From JBGTGG01 sp041746855 (GTDB lineage Bacteria > Bacteroidota > Bacteroidia > Cytophagales > Cyclobacteriaceae), in NCBI GenBank assembly GCA_041746855.1, contig JBGTGG010000152.1, positions 1 to 64,000 on the forward strand: a stretch of 64,000 nucleotides of DNA, written 5' to 3'. The notes under the pieces are model-generated. The model did no database searches. It was not told the DNA's origin and saw only the letters and a program-made list of their open reading frames with translations. Of this stretch, positions 8,685-16,765 are shown piece by piece (the stretch's first letter is position 1; the number at the start of each line of letters is the position of its first letter). Position numbers and translations under genes: made by a program.

Positions 8685-10906
8685 CTGATCAGACGGCTAC
8701 CATATTGTTCAATAGAATTAAGATTCGCTTTGTGCTGGCACGATTTCTTGAGGTACTGCTCTTTGCAATTGGTTTGGGTTTGCTGGTGTATGGTGCTTCT
8801 GTGTTTACCGGATTTTCTCAAACAGTTAGAGTGATCAGTAGTGTAGTTGCTGGTATTTTGTTTTTGATTGGTGAAGTGTGGATCAAGAATTTATTTCGAA
8901 TCGATCGCAAATCAATTGTTCAATATGTAAGCCTTCACTATCCTGAACTGGAATTTAGCACCGACCTTTTAATTATTGATGATTCAAAATTGAATCGCCT
9001 GGAGCGTCTTCAAAAAGAGCGAACTAAAATTACGTTTGAGAATATAGTGAAGTCGATAAGGGTTCCATATTCCTTCATGCGTCCGCTATTTGTAGTTCTT
9101 ATAGGCGGTCTTGCTGCATTTCTATTATCAGGTATAGAAAGAAAAACAGTAGACCAGAAAAGCACATCATCTATCGTAACTGATCGTAAAGCAGATAAAC
9201 TCCCTCCAGCACTTAAAGATTTTGAAGTCACGATTACTGCACCTGCTTATATGCAAGTAAAGCGCACAACACAGCAAGAACCCGGTTTGCAAATACAGGA
9301 AGGCTCCAATGTCCGTTGGACTTTTAATTTTTCAGATTCGGTAAAAGCAGCCTATCTTATTTTTTCAGGAAGTGATTCTATTTCACTCAAAAAAACGGGT
9401 GGATTATACACCTTCACAAAACGTTTTTTTGAAAGTGGCTTTTATCAAATTGGTTGGATGAATCAAGACGATAACGTTTTAACTTCCGATTATTTTCGGA
9501 TTGACGTTCAGCAGGATGCAGCCCCGATTATTGAAATTACGAATCCACCACAATTCCTCGAAGTCGAGCAAGATGATGATCAACGCATCAATGTTACTAC
9601 ATTGTTAAAAGATGACTGGGGGATACAGGATGCACACATTATCGCTACTATCAGCAAAGGAAGTGGCGAAAGTGTAAAGTTCAGGGAAGAAAGGTTAGTG
9701 TTTACAAAACCAAAAGCATTCTCCGGAAAAAATATTGAAGCCAGTCTTCAAATTGATTTAGCAAAGATGGGAATGGAGCCTGGCGATGAGTTGTACTTTT
9801 ATGTAGTTGGCTTTGATAACAAGCAACCCGTTGCAAATCGTACGCGCACAGAAACCCATTTTATTGTGTTGGCCGATACAGCAAAAATTGAATGGGCGAT
9901 GGATGATGGACTCGGTGTTGATCTTATGCCGGAATATTTCAGAAGTCAACGCCAAATTATTATCGACACAGAGAAATTATTGCGTGAAAAGAAAGCGATC
10001 ACGAAACAGGAGTTTAATTCGCGGAGCAATGAACTGGGATACGACCAAAAGTTATTGCGTTTGAAATATGGTGAATTTTTAGGTGAGGAATTTGAATCGG
10101 GCATTGCACATGAAGCCGAACATCATGAAGGTGAGGATGATCACGATCACGATGATCCGTTAGCTGAATACAGTCATAAGCACGATGTGGAAGAAGAACA
10201 TCAGGAAGTTGCGTTACCGGATAAAAAAGAGGGAGAAAAAGAAGACCCACTTGCTGCGTTCGTCCATGCGCATGATGATAGTGAGACGGCTACTTTTTTT
10301 GAGCAATCGATTCGCGCCAAGTTGAAAGCTGCACTGGCAGTGATGTGGGATGCTGAACTTTACTTGAGGCTTTACGAACCCGATAAATCGTTGCCATTTC
10401 AATACAAGGCACTGAAGTTATTGAAAGAAATCAGTAATGCCTCCAGGATTTACGTACACAAGGTTGGTTTTGATCCGCCACCGGTAAAAGAAGAAAAGCG
10501 GTTGACAGGTGAATTGAAAGATATTTTGTCAATGACCACAAAATGGGATACCAGTAAGAAGTCTAAGTTTCCATATACGCGTCAAGCCATTCAAAGCATT
10601 GAAAAAATGTTAACGGAGAATAGAAGTGAAGTGCTGAAAGAAGAGCGGTTTATTTTTCAAAATTCAGGCAATGAAGTAGCACCAACACTATTGGAAAAAC
10701 CTACAGCACCACTTGAAACATTAACGCTTCTTAAAAATCTTTCGGATGGCACAATTCCACAAGATGAGTTTACAAAATCACTAAGGATTTTACGAAAGAA
10801 TTTAATTCAATTGCTGCCTGCTGAATCAGAATCGGTTCAGATGAATCCGGGAGTAGTCCATCCGCTGGAGAAAAGTTTTACGGAAGCTATCGGAAAAAGT
10901 AAATGA
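8681..10906 (+). CDS. large membrane protein of the Bat-type operon (DUF4175-like)
   Basis: 741 aa. There are two N-terminal membrane segments (about 25-65), another at about 128-148, then a long extracytoplasmic region with beta-rich repeats. Its position and topology match the DUF4175-type proteins of MoxR/BatA clusters; I assign this by context rather than by a decisive motif. Residues about 475-545 are strikingly rich in His, Asp and Glu (HHEGEDDHDHDDPLAEYSHK, and again FVHAHDDSE), which would bind divalent metals. ATG start overlaps the upstream stop by 4 nt and the stop overlaps the next start by 4 nt. Function unknown. Confidence 0.7.
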   Translation: MTDQTATILFNRIKIRFVLARFLEVLLFAIGLGLLVYGASVFTGFSQTVRVISSVVAGILFLIGEVWIKNLFRIDRKSIVQYVSLHYPELEFSTDLLIIDDSKLNRLERLQKERTKITFENIVKSIRVPYSFMRPLFVVLIGGLAAFLLSGIERKTVDQKSTSSIVTDRKADKLPPALKDFEVTITAPAYMQVKRTTQQEPGLQIQEGSNVRWTFNFSDSVKAAYLIFSGSDSISLKKTGGLYTFTKRFFESGFYQIGWMNQDDNVLTSDYFRIDVQQDAAPIIEITNPPQFLEVEQDDDQRINVTTLLKDDWGIQDAHIIATISKGSGESVKFREERLVFTKPKAFSGKNIEASLQIDLAKMGMEPGDELYFYVVGFDNKQPVANRTRTETHFIVLADTAKIEWAMDDGLGVDLMPEYFRSQRQIIIDTEKLLREKKAITKQEFNSRSNELGYDQKLLRLKYGEFLGEEFESGIAHEAEHHEGEDDHDHDDPLAEYSHKHDVEEEHQEVALPDKKEGEKEDPLAAFVHAHDDSETATFFEQSIRAKLKAALAVMWDAELYLRLYEPDKSLPFQYKALKLLKEISNASRIYVHKVGFDPPPVKEEKRLTGELKDILSMTTKWDTSKKSKFPYTRQAIQSIEKMLTENRSEVLKEERFIFQNSGNEVAPTLLEKPTAPLETLTLLKNLSDGTIPQDEFTKSLRILRKNLIQLLPAESESVQMNPGVVHPLEKSFTEAIGKSK

Positions 10907-12663
10907 TACAGGCGCTTCACTTTGATCCACTTTTTCCCTGGCCAACCTTGTTGATTGCCGCGTTGGTAATATTGGTTTTTCTTTTCGTTTTGGAATGGAA
11001 GCGAAAAAGCAACTATTTTTTTCTCAATGTTGTATTGCAATTCATACTTGTCGTGGCGTTGTTAGGATTGGCGTCAAGGCCTTTTACTGAGAAAGAGGTA
11101 AAGCGTGAACCCGTTATCTTGCTAACCGATAAGTATGATAAGGAGATTGTGGATAGTTTGGTAGAGGCAAAAGGTTCTTCACAAATATTTCATCAAGAAG
11201 CAGTAAAGTCCTTTAGAAAATCTTCATTGCTGGAATCATTTGATGAGCTAGCTGAAATGGATGTGTATGTGGTTGGAGAGGGGATACCCCATTACCATTT
11301 AGAAAATCTTGGTTCCAACAGCTTTCAATTTTTTCCACCACAAAATGTGACAGGAATTCAGTCAATCTTGCCCGATAAGAAGTTTACTGTAAATCGCGTG
11401 GGCCGGATCAAAGGAGTGTTGGCGAGTGAAATTGAAAATACTACGTTGGTGGTGAAGGGACCTGAAGGTGCGCTTGATTCTATCGCCTATCAAGATCCCG
11501 GAGTGAGATATTTTGATTTGAAATTCCGGTCAAAAGTGGTTGGGAATTTTGTGTATCAATTGGAACAAAAGGATAGCACAGGAAACTTCGTCTTTTCTGA
11601 ACCTGTACCGGTTTCTATTTTTCCGGAGAGGAAATTGAACATCTTCGTGCTACAGGATTTTCCTTCCGTTGAAATTCGTTTTTTAAAAAATTATTTAGGT
11701 GAAAAGGGACATCGCCTTGCGATCCGCTATGGTATTTCAAAAAATATTGATCGATCTGAATTTGTGAACCGTAATTCCGAATCGTTGGATCGGATTACCA
11801 GCGCGATGCTTGAGGAGTTTGACCTTGTAATGATGGGAGCAAGTGTACTTGATAATTTTGCACCGTCAACACAACGTGCTTTGGAGCAATCTATAAATGA
11901 TGGTTTGGGTTTGGTGTTATTGATGGAAGGTGAACCTTCGAAAAAGATAAAACAGCTTTTGCCAATTGGCTTTGTCAAATCTGATCAGGATACCGTTCAG
12001 CTTACGCTGGGAGGTGGAAGCACATTCACTTTACCAGTAGCTGGGGTTCGTGTGCCTGAGGAAGATCAACTTGTCTCCGTTTTATCACACAGAAATAGTG
12101 TAGTGGAAGGATTTGGATCAAAGGAGAATGGTAAAGTAGGATTTCAACTCTTGAAAGAGACCTATCCACTTCTTTTGTCTGGAAAGGAAAATGAATATGC
12201 ACAACTTTGGGTTCCTTTATTGGAGGAAGTTGCAAAGGCAGCGGAAATGAGCAGTCAACTAAAAATTAAAACCCCTTTTCCGTTGTATCAAGATGAACCG
12301 ATCGAAGTACAGGTTATTTCGCGGGCAGCTCACCCAGTGTTATTATTTGAAGAGCAAATGATTCCCTTGATGGAGGACCCGCGCATTGATGATATTTGGA
12401 CCACTACCATTTGGCCCACCAATGCTGGTTGGAATTCCCTTCTTATACAAGATGATTCAACCAAATTGGATTTTTATGTTTCGAGAGAAAATGAATTGAC
12501 TTCCCTTCGAAGTGCGAACCAAATAGCTACTAATAAATTTTATAGTGAACATTCGACTGAAAAAGAAGAGTACAAAAGGAGGAAAGAGAAAATCTCTCCC
12601 TTTTTCTTTTTTATAATCTTTCTTTTGGCTTCGGGTGCGTTGTGGTTGTTGCCGAAAGTGTAG
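10903..12663 (+). CDS. membrane protein, last gene of the Bat-type operon
   Basis: 586 aa. Two membrane helices at the N-terminus (about 12-30 and 37-57), a long extracytoplasmic domain, and a final helix at the C-terminus (FFFFIIFLLASGALWLLP). The middle (DLVMMGASVLDNFAPSTQRAL...GLVLLMEGEP) resembles the glutamine-amidotransferase-like domain found in Bacteroidota membrane proteins of this cluster, but no catalytic triad can be assigned by eye. ATGA overlap with the upstream gene. It is the last of six co-directional genes; the next gene, hicA, has its own promoter. Confidence 0.68.
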   Translation: MIQALHFDPLFPWPTLLIAALVILVFLFVLEWKRKSNYFFLNVVLQFILVVALLGLASRPFTEKEVKREPVILLTDKYDKEIVDSLVEAKGSSQIFHQEAVKSFRKSSLLESFDELAEMDVYVVGEGIPHYHLENLGSNSFQFFPPQNVTGIQSILPDKKFTVNRVGRIKGVLASEIENTTLVVKGPEGALDSIAYQDPGVRYFDLKFRSKVVGNFVYQLEQKDSTGNFVFSEPVPVSIFPERKLNIFVLQDFPSVEIRFLKNYLGEKGHRLAIRYGISKNIDRSEFVNRNSESLDRITSAMLEEFDLVMMGASVLDNFAPSTQRALEQSINDGLGLVLLMEGEPSKKIKQLLPIGFVKSDQDTVQLTLGGGSTFTLPVAGVRVPEEDQLVSVLSHRNSVVEGFGSKENGKVGFQLLKETYPLLLSGKENEYAQLWVPLLEEVAKAAEMSSQLKIKTPFPLYQDEPIEVQVISRAAHPVLLFEEQMIPLMEDPRIDDIWTTTIWPTNAGWNSLLIQDDSTKLDFYVSRENELTSLRSANQIATNKFYSEHSTEKEEYKRRKEKISPFFFFIIFLLASGALWLLPKV

Positions 12664-12684
12664 GGTATAAAATTCTATTCTAAT

Positions 12685-12717
12685 TTTGAGAATGCAACTA
12701 TATTTTAGTTACATTTG
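12685..12717 (+). promoter_or_regulatory. Bacteroidota-type promoter for hicAB
   Basis: TTTG at 12685-12688 (-33 element), a 21-nt spacer, then TACATTTG at 12710-12717 (-7 element, TAnnTTTG). Both match the Bacteroidota sigma-ABfr consensus. The predicted transcription start falls around 12722-12726, on or next to the hicA ATG at 12724, so the mRNA may be leaderless. Confidence 0.6.
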
Positions 12718-12723
12718 TTGTGC

Positions 12724-12972
12724 ATGAGTAAATTGAAAAAGGCCTTGGCTCGATTAACGACCAGGCCAAAAGACTTTACATGGGGAGAACTCCAAACGAT
12801 TATGCGCCACTTTGATTATCAGGAAAAGAAGGGCAGTGGTTCAGGAAGAAAATTTATCCATCGGACAACAAAGGTAGTTGTTAGTTTGCATGAACCTCAT
12901 CCAAAACCTGTAATGAAACTTTATGCAGTAGATATTATTATTGAACACCTAAAGGAGGAGGGCTTTATATGA
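12724..12972 (+). CDS. hicA: HicA-family mRNA interferase toxin
   Basis: 82 aa. HicA toxins cleave mRNA and halt translation until HicB binds them. The dsRBD-like fold is recognisable: LQTIMRHFDYQEKKGSGSGRKF, then VVSLHEPHPKPVMKLY and a C-terminal helix. The classical GSH catalytic His is replaced by a GSGSGRKF stretch, a variant seen in the sub-family that carries the conserved HxPHP loop (HEPHP at 56-60). The ATG at 12724 is preferred over upstream TTG codons at 12715 and 12718 because it starts the MSKLKKAL helix. Overlaps hicB by 4 nt. Confidence 0.82.
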   Translation: MSKLKKALARLTTRPKDFTWGELQTIMRHFDYQEKKGSGSGRKFIHRTTKVVVSLHEPHPKPVMKLYAVDIIIEHLKEEGFI

Positions 12973-13307
12973 AAAATGTATTAGAGTACAAAGGTTATAC
13001 CGGGTCTGTAGAGTTTAGTGCGGAGGATAATGTTTTCTTCGGTAAAATTGTTGGTATACGAGATGTCATAACTTTCGAAGGGTCTTCTGTAAAAGAATTG
13101 ACGAAGGCATTTCATCAAGCCGTGAATGATTATTTTAAGACGTGTGAGAATGAAGGGAAAAATCCTGATAAGGAATTCAAGGGAAGTTTTAATGTACGTG
13201 TGAAGCCCCAAATTCATCGTCTCGCCTCAATGAAATCCGCTGCTTTGAAAATATCATTGAACCACTTTGTGGAGCGAGCATTGGAAAAGGAAGTAAAGAA
13301 AAATTAA
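12969..13307 (+). CDS. hicB: HicB-family antitoxin
   Basis: 112 aa. The N-terminal HicB fold is EYKGYTGSVEFSAEDNVFFGKI..ITFEGSSVKEL, a partial RNase H-like domain that blocks HicA. The C-terminal part (RLASMKSAALKISLNHFVERAL, about 84-106) is a ribbon-helix-helix/Arc-like DNA-binding segment that would autorepress the operon. ATG start overlaps the hicA stop (ATGA), the usual coupling in HicAB modules. It lies in an accessory patch with the Fic gene, which it faces tail to tail. Confidence 0.88.
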   Translation: MKNVLEYKGYTGSVEFSAEDNVFFGKIVGIRDVITFEGSSVKELTKAFHQAVNDYFKTCENEGKNPDKEFKGSFNVRVKPQIHRLASMKSAALKISLNHFVERALEKEVKKN

Positions 13308-13399
13308 GAATACTACTTTCTAAATTCTGCCATATTCCTATGGTTTTTTAACAACCAGCAAAATTTAAAATTATTTTGTTCCGTGTATTTGTTTCGAGC

Positions 13400-14503
13400 C
13401 TATGAGGGAAGGTTCAATACATAATTCGTACTCCTTCCACCTTCGCCTGAATCTAACAACACTCCTTTTTCAATTAAGTCTTGAATATCCCTGCGCGCAG
13501 TATCCCGATGGACTTTTGTCATTTTGGCCCATTTGGATGAATGTAACTTGCCAACAAAATCACCCAAGAGTTTATTGATCATTTCGATTTGGCGCGTATT
13601 GAATTGTGTCTTTTTATGTGATTCCCAAAACTTTGCTTTCACCAATATTTTTGATAGTGTTTCTTCAGTGGCTTCAAGCGCTTCGTTCAATCGTTCAAAA
13701 TACCAGATTGCCCATTGTGTTACATCCAAGCTTCCTTTTTGGGTTGATTCTAAAATTGTATAGTATGCTGACTTTGATTTCATCAGTTGTGCAGACATGC
13801 TGTAAAACCGTTGGTTGGTTTTATCTGCCCGAGCCAATTGAGCATCCGCTATAGCCCTTGCGATTCTTCCATTTCCATCATCGAAAGGGTGGATGGTCAC
13901 GAACCAAAAATGGGCAAGCGCAGATTTCACAATCGGTTCCATACTATCATCCGTGTTAAACCAGACGATAAACTGTTTCATCTCAGCTTCCAATCGTGAA
14001 GCTTCGGGAGCAACATAATGTACACGCTCTCTACCGATTGCTCCTGATACAACTTGCATCGGACCGAGTTGATCATTTCTCCACTCACCGACTGTAATCT
14101 TATGCATACCACTCCTTCCGGTGGGGAACAGGGCAGCATGCCACCCGCACAACCGATCCTTTGTGATGGGTTCTCGATAATTTTGTGTTGCATCCATCAT
14201 CATTTCAACAACCCCTTCTACATCACGACTTGCTTTAGGTAATCCGGAGACATCCATTCCTAGTTTTTCCGCCACGGATGATCGTACTTGCTCGGGGTTT
14301 AAAACTTCCCCTTCAATTTCACTTGACCTCACAATGTCTTCTGTAAGTGTATCCAGCACGGCTTCATCCCGTAGCTCGAAACCCAGCGCCTCCATTTTTC
14401 CAATTAACCGACCTTGAAGATTGCGTACACTGCTCACATACGAGAGCAACATGTCGTTATCCCAGGTAAAAGTTGGCCAATCTGAGCGCTGGTGGATGTA
14501 CAT
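13400..14503 (-). CDS. Fic-domain AMP transferase, class II (self-inhibited)
   Basis: 367 aa. Fic proteins transfer AMP (or related groups) from a nucleotide to target hydroxyls. The core motif HPFDDGNGRIAR is complete at residues 205-216, with the catalytic His205. An inhibitory helix motif SSEIEG at 60-65 ([S/T]xxxE[G/N], with E64 as the expected blocking glutamate) precedes the core, making it class II. The N-terminus (YIHQRSDWPTFTW) is the DUF4172 domain. The C-terminal 80 residues look like a winged helix (MTKVHRDTARRDIQDLIEKG), suggesting DNA binding or autoregulation, consistent with the palindromes just upstream. ATG at 14503. Confidence 0.9.
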   Translation of the reverse strand: MYIHQRSDWPTFTWDNDMLLSYVSSVRNLQGRLIGKMEALGFELRDEAVLDTLTEDIVRSSEIEGEVLNPEQVRSSVAEKLGMDVSGLPKASRDVEGVVEMMMDATQNYREPITKDRLCGWHAALFPTGRSGMHKITVGEWRNDQLGPMQVVSGAIGRERVHYVAPEASRLEAEMKQFIVWFNTDDSMEPIVKSALAHFWFVTIHPFDDGNGRIARAIADAQLARADKTNQRFYSMSAQLMKSKSAYYTILESTQKGSLDVTQWAIWYFERLNEALEATEETLSKILVKAKFWESHKKTQFNTRQIEMINKLLGDFVGKLHSSKWAKMTKVHRDTARRDIQDLIEKGVLLDSGEGGRSTNYVLNLPS

Positions 14504-14512
14504 GATTATAAA

Positions 14513-14583
14513 TGCCGTAAATATTACTGCAAATATACATGTTAATTGCCGGAAATAATTTAATTGCCGTAATTATTACTGCA
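14513..14583 (-). promoter_or_regulatory. tandem palindromic operator and -7 box of the fic gene
   Basis: Two near-identical 19-bp palindromes, TGCCGTAAATATTACTGCA (14513-14531) and TGCCGTAATTATTACTGCA (14565-14583), have the half-site TGCMGTAA around a 3-bp centre. A degenerate third half-site (TGCCGGAAATAA) starts at 14547. On the minus strand TATATTTG (plus 14530-14537) fits the TAnnTTTG -7 element for fic and abuts the first palindrome, so a bound regulator would block transcription. The winged-helix C-terminus of the Fic protein itself is a candidate ligand. Confidence 0.6.
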
Positions 14584-14673
14584 AAAATGGTCTTTAATTG
14601 ACGTATTTTGAGAAATCTACTGTACGAGGTCAGAGTTGCGGCTAAAAAACTATCAATTCAGGTTCTGAAACTG

Positions 14674-14720
14674 GAATCCCAGAGGGATTCAATACAGATA
14701 GCCCCAGATAAAATCTGGGG
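14674..14720. repeat. REP-like two-hairpin element, copy 2
   Basis: GAATCCC-AGA-GGGATTC (14674-14690) is a perfect 7-bp stem, followed after 11 nt by CCCCAGAT-AAA-ATCTGGGG (14702-14720), a perfect 8-bp stem. The layout matches the element at 4653-4698. It lies between accC and the fic gene, followed by a third hairpin at 14740-14763. Such elements are typical REP sequences mobilised in trans by RAYT transposases; no RAYT gene is in this window. Confidence 0.55.
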
Positions 14721-14739
14721 TTTGGTTATGTAATTAAAA

Positions 14740-14763
14740 GTTGAACCACAGGCGTGGTTCAAC
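14740..14763 (-). terminator. hairpin downstream of accC, probable terminator
   Basis: GTTGAACCAC-AGGC-GTGGTTCAAC is a perfect 10-bp stem. On the minus strand it is followed by TTTTAATTAC, and it lies 11 nt after the accC stop, so it can end the fabH-efp-acc transcript. It may equally be the third hairpin of the adjoining REP-like element. Confidence 0.55.
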
Positions 14764-14773
14764 ATAAAATTTT

Positions 14774-16120
14774 CTACAAATCCGTAAAGTCAAAATGAGT
14801 TTCCAAAAAGCTGGTGTTGAATTTACCGGAGCGGAAAACTTCATTGTCCATCAAACGGATGTGAAACGGAATAGTAGTTTTAATCCCTTCAATCACAAAC
14901 TCCTGCAAGGCACGCTTCATTCTGGTAATTACTTCTTCACGTGATTGTCCGCTCACAATAAGTTTTGCAATCATTGAATCATAATTAGGAGGAATCGTGT
15001 AACCAGCATATACATGACTATCGATGCGCACGCCATGACCACCGGGCAGGTGTAGATTCGTAATTTTTCCCGGTGAAGGGCGGAAACCATTCGCAGGATC
15101 TTCCGCATTGATACGGCATTCCATCGCATACATTTTTGGGAAGTAGTTGGTACCCGATACGGGTACGCCTGCCGCTACTTTTATTTGTTCTTTGATTAGA
15201 TCGTAATCGGTAACTTCTTCCGTGATCGGATGCTCCACCTGGATACGGGTGTTCATTTCCATGAAATAAAAATCACCGTGCTTATCAACCAGAAATTCAA
15301 TCGTTCCGGCTCCTTCATATTTAATGGCTTGCGCTCCTTTGATGGCAGCGGCTCCCATTTTTTCGCGTAACTCCTGGCTTACTACAGGCGAAGGGGTTTC
15401 TTCTACCAACTTCTGGTGCCTGCGTTGAACGGAACAATCACGCTCAGACAAGTGACACACTTTTCCATATTGATCACCCACAATTTGGATTTCAATGTGG
15501 CGTGGTTCTTCAATAAATTTTTCCAGATACAAACCATCATTTCCGAAGGATCCACCTGCTTCGCGCTTCGCATCGTCCCAGGCTTTTTGAAATTCAGATT
15601 CTTCTTTGATGATCCGCATTCCTTTTCCACCACCACCGGCTGTTGCTTTTACAATTACCGGATAGCCCATTTTCTTGGAAAGTTTTTTTCCTTGCTCAAC
15701 AGATTCCAGCAAACCATCGGAACCGGGGATAGTCGGAACCCCTGCTTTTTTCATGGTATCTTTTGCAGTTGCCTTATCACCCATTTTGTTGATCATGTCG
15801 GGTGTGGGGCCAATGAATTTTATACCATATTCGTGGCAAACGGAAGAGAACTCTGCATTCTCCGAAAGGAAACCATAGCCAGGATGAATGGCATCAGCAT
15901 TCGTAATTTCAGCAGCAGAAATTAACCGGGGAATATTAAGGTAAGAATCTTTGCTGGCAGGCTCACCAATACAAACTGCTTCGTCAGCAAACCGTACGTG
16001 CAAACTTTCACGATCGGCTGTTGAATAAACCGCTACGGTTTTGATTCCCATTTCCCTACACGTGCGAATGATACGGAGCGCTATCTCTCCACGATTCGCT
16101 ATCAGAATTTTCTTAAACAC
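14774..16120 (-). CDS. accC: acetyl-CoA carboxylase, biotin carboxylase subunit
   Basis: 448 aa. It carboxylates the biotin on AccB using ATP and bicarbonate, the first step of malonyl-CoA and fatty acid synthesis. The N-terminal carboxylase domain starts FKKILIANRGEIALRI. The ATP-grasp glycine loop GGGGKGMR and the MEMNTRIQVEHPITEE active-site strand are present. I place the start at GTG 16120, giving the canonical N-terminus; a TTG at 16144 would add 8 residues unlike the family and begin almost inside a terminator. The gene is separated from accB by an intrinsic terminator, which is unusual for partners needed in fixed ratio. Confidence 0.95.
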   Translation of the reverse strand: MFKKILIANRGEIALRIIRTCREMGIKTVAVYSTADRESLHVRFADEAVCIGEPASKDSYLNIPRLISAAEITNADAIHPGYGFLSENAEFSSVCHEYGIKFIGPTPDMINKMGDKATAKDTMKKAGVPTIPGSDGLLESVEQGKKLSKKMGYPVIVKATAGGGGKGMRIIKEESEFQKAWDDAKREAGGSFGNDGLYLEKFIEEPRHIEIQIVGDQYGKVCHLSERDCSVQRRHQKLVEETPSPVVSQELREKMGAAAIKGAQAIKYEGAGTIEFLVDKHGDFYFMEMNTRIQVEHPITEEVTDYDLIKEQIKVAAGVPVSGTNYFPKMYAMECRINAEDPANGFRPSPGKITNLHLPGGHGVRIDSHVYAGYTIPPNYDSMIAKLIVSGQSREEVITRMKRALQEFVIEGIKTTIPFHIRLMDNEVFRSGKFNTSFLETHFDFTDL

Positions 16121-16142
16121 AGAATTTGAATTTAGGTTAAAC

Positions 16143-16169
16143 AAAAAACCTCCACCAAATCGTGGAGGT
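16143..16169 (-). terminator. intrinsic terminator between accB and accC
   Basis: On the minus strand ACCTCCAC, a 6-nt loop and GTGGAGGT form an 8-bp stem (plus 16148-16169) followed directly by TTTTTT (plus 16143-16148). It lies in the 69-nt gap between the accB stop and the accC GTG. It should reduce read-through, so accC would depend on leakage or on a promoter very close to its start. Confidence 0.75.
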
Positions 16170-16189
16170 CGTTTTCTGTTATAAATTTC

Positions 16190-16759
16190 TTAATTAGGTT
16201 CTACCAGAAACAACACCTGATCGTATTCAACAGGATTTGCATTGTCGACCATTACTTTAACAATGGTACCGGATACTTCTGATTCTATTTCGTTGAATAG
16301 TTTCATCGCTTCAATAATGCAAAGGGTTTGTCCTTTTGAAATTGAATCACCAACCGAAACAAATGGAGGCGAATCCGGATTGGCGGTGCGATAGAATGTT
16401 CCGATCATTGGGGATTTAATTTCGATCAGATTCCCTGCGGCAGGTACTTCAGCTTTAGGAACTTGCGGAGTAGCAGGGGTTGACGGCTGCACGGCAGGAG
16501 TGGTTGCTACGGGTGCTACTGGTTGAGCAATTACCGGTGTTGTGGATTTGTAAACCTTTTGATCGGGTTCACGCTTTACTTTTAATTTTAAGTCTTTCGT
16601 TTCAATATCAACTTCATTGAGGCCTGTTTGCGAAATAAAATCAATCAAGTCTCTGATTTCAGTGGTTTTCATGCTCATGGAACTAGTTGTCTTTAGTGGA
16701 CTTTTCGGACTTGCCTTCTTGGCAGGAGCGACTTTTTTCGTTGGTTTTTTTTTGCTCAT
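16190..16759 (-). CDS. accB: acetyl-CoA carboxylase, biotin carboxyl carrier protein
   Basis: 189 aa. It carries the biotin that shuttles CO2 from AccC to the carboxyltransferase. The C-terminal biotinyl domain (about 110-189) has the biotinylation motif EAMKLFNEIE, in which the Lys is modified. Before it lies a Pro/Ala/Thr/Val-rich flexible linker (about 75-108). The first 28 residues are a Lys/Pro/Ala-rich extension absent from typical AccB, which starts near MKTTEIRDLIDFI; an internal start at Met28 or Met30 is a fair alternative. It is 6 nt downstream of efp, and the same pair occurs in many bacteria. Confidence 0.93.
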   Translation of the reverse strand: MSKKKPTKKVAPAKKASPKSPLKTTSSMSMKTTEIRDLIDFISQTGLNEVDIETKDLKLKVKREPDQKVYKSTTPVIAQPVAPVATTPAVQPSTPATPQVPKAEVPAAGNLIEIKSPMIGTFYRTANPDSPPFVSVGDSISKGQTLCIIEAMKLFNEIESEVSGTIVKVMVDNANPVEYDQVLFLVEPN

Positions 16760-16765
16760 GATTAT

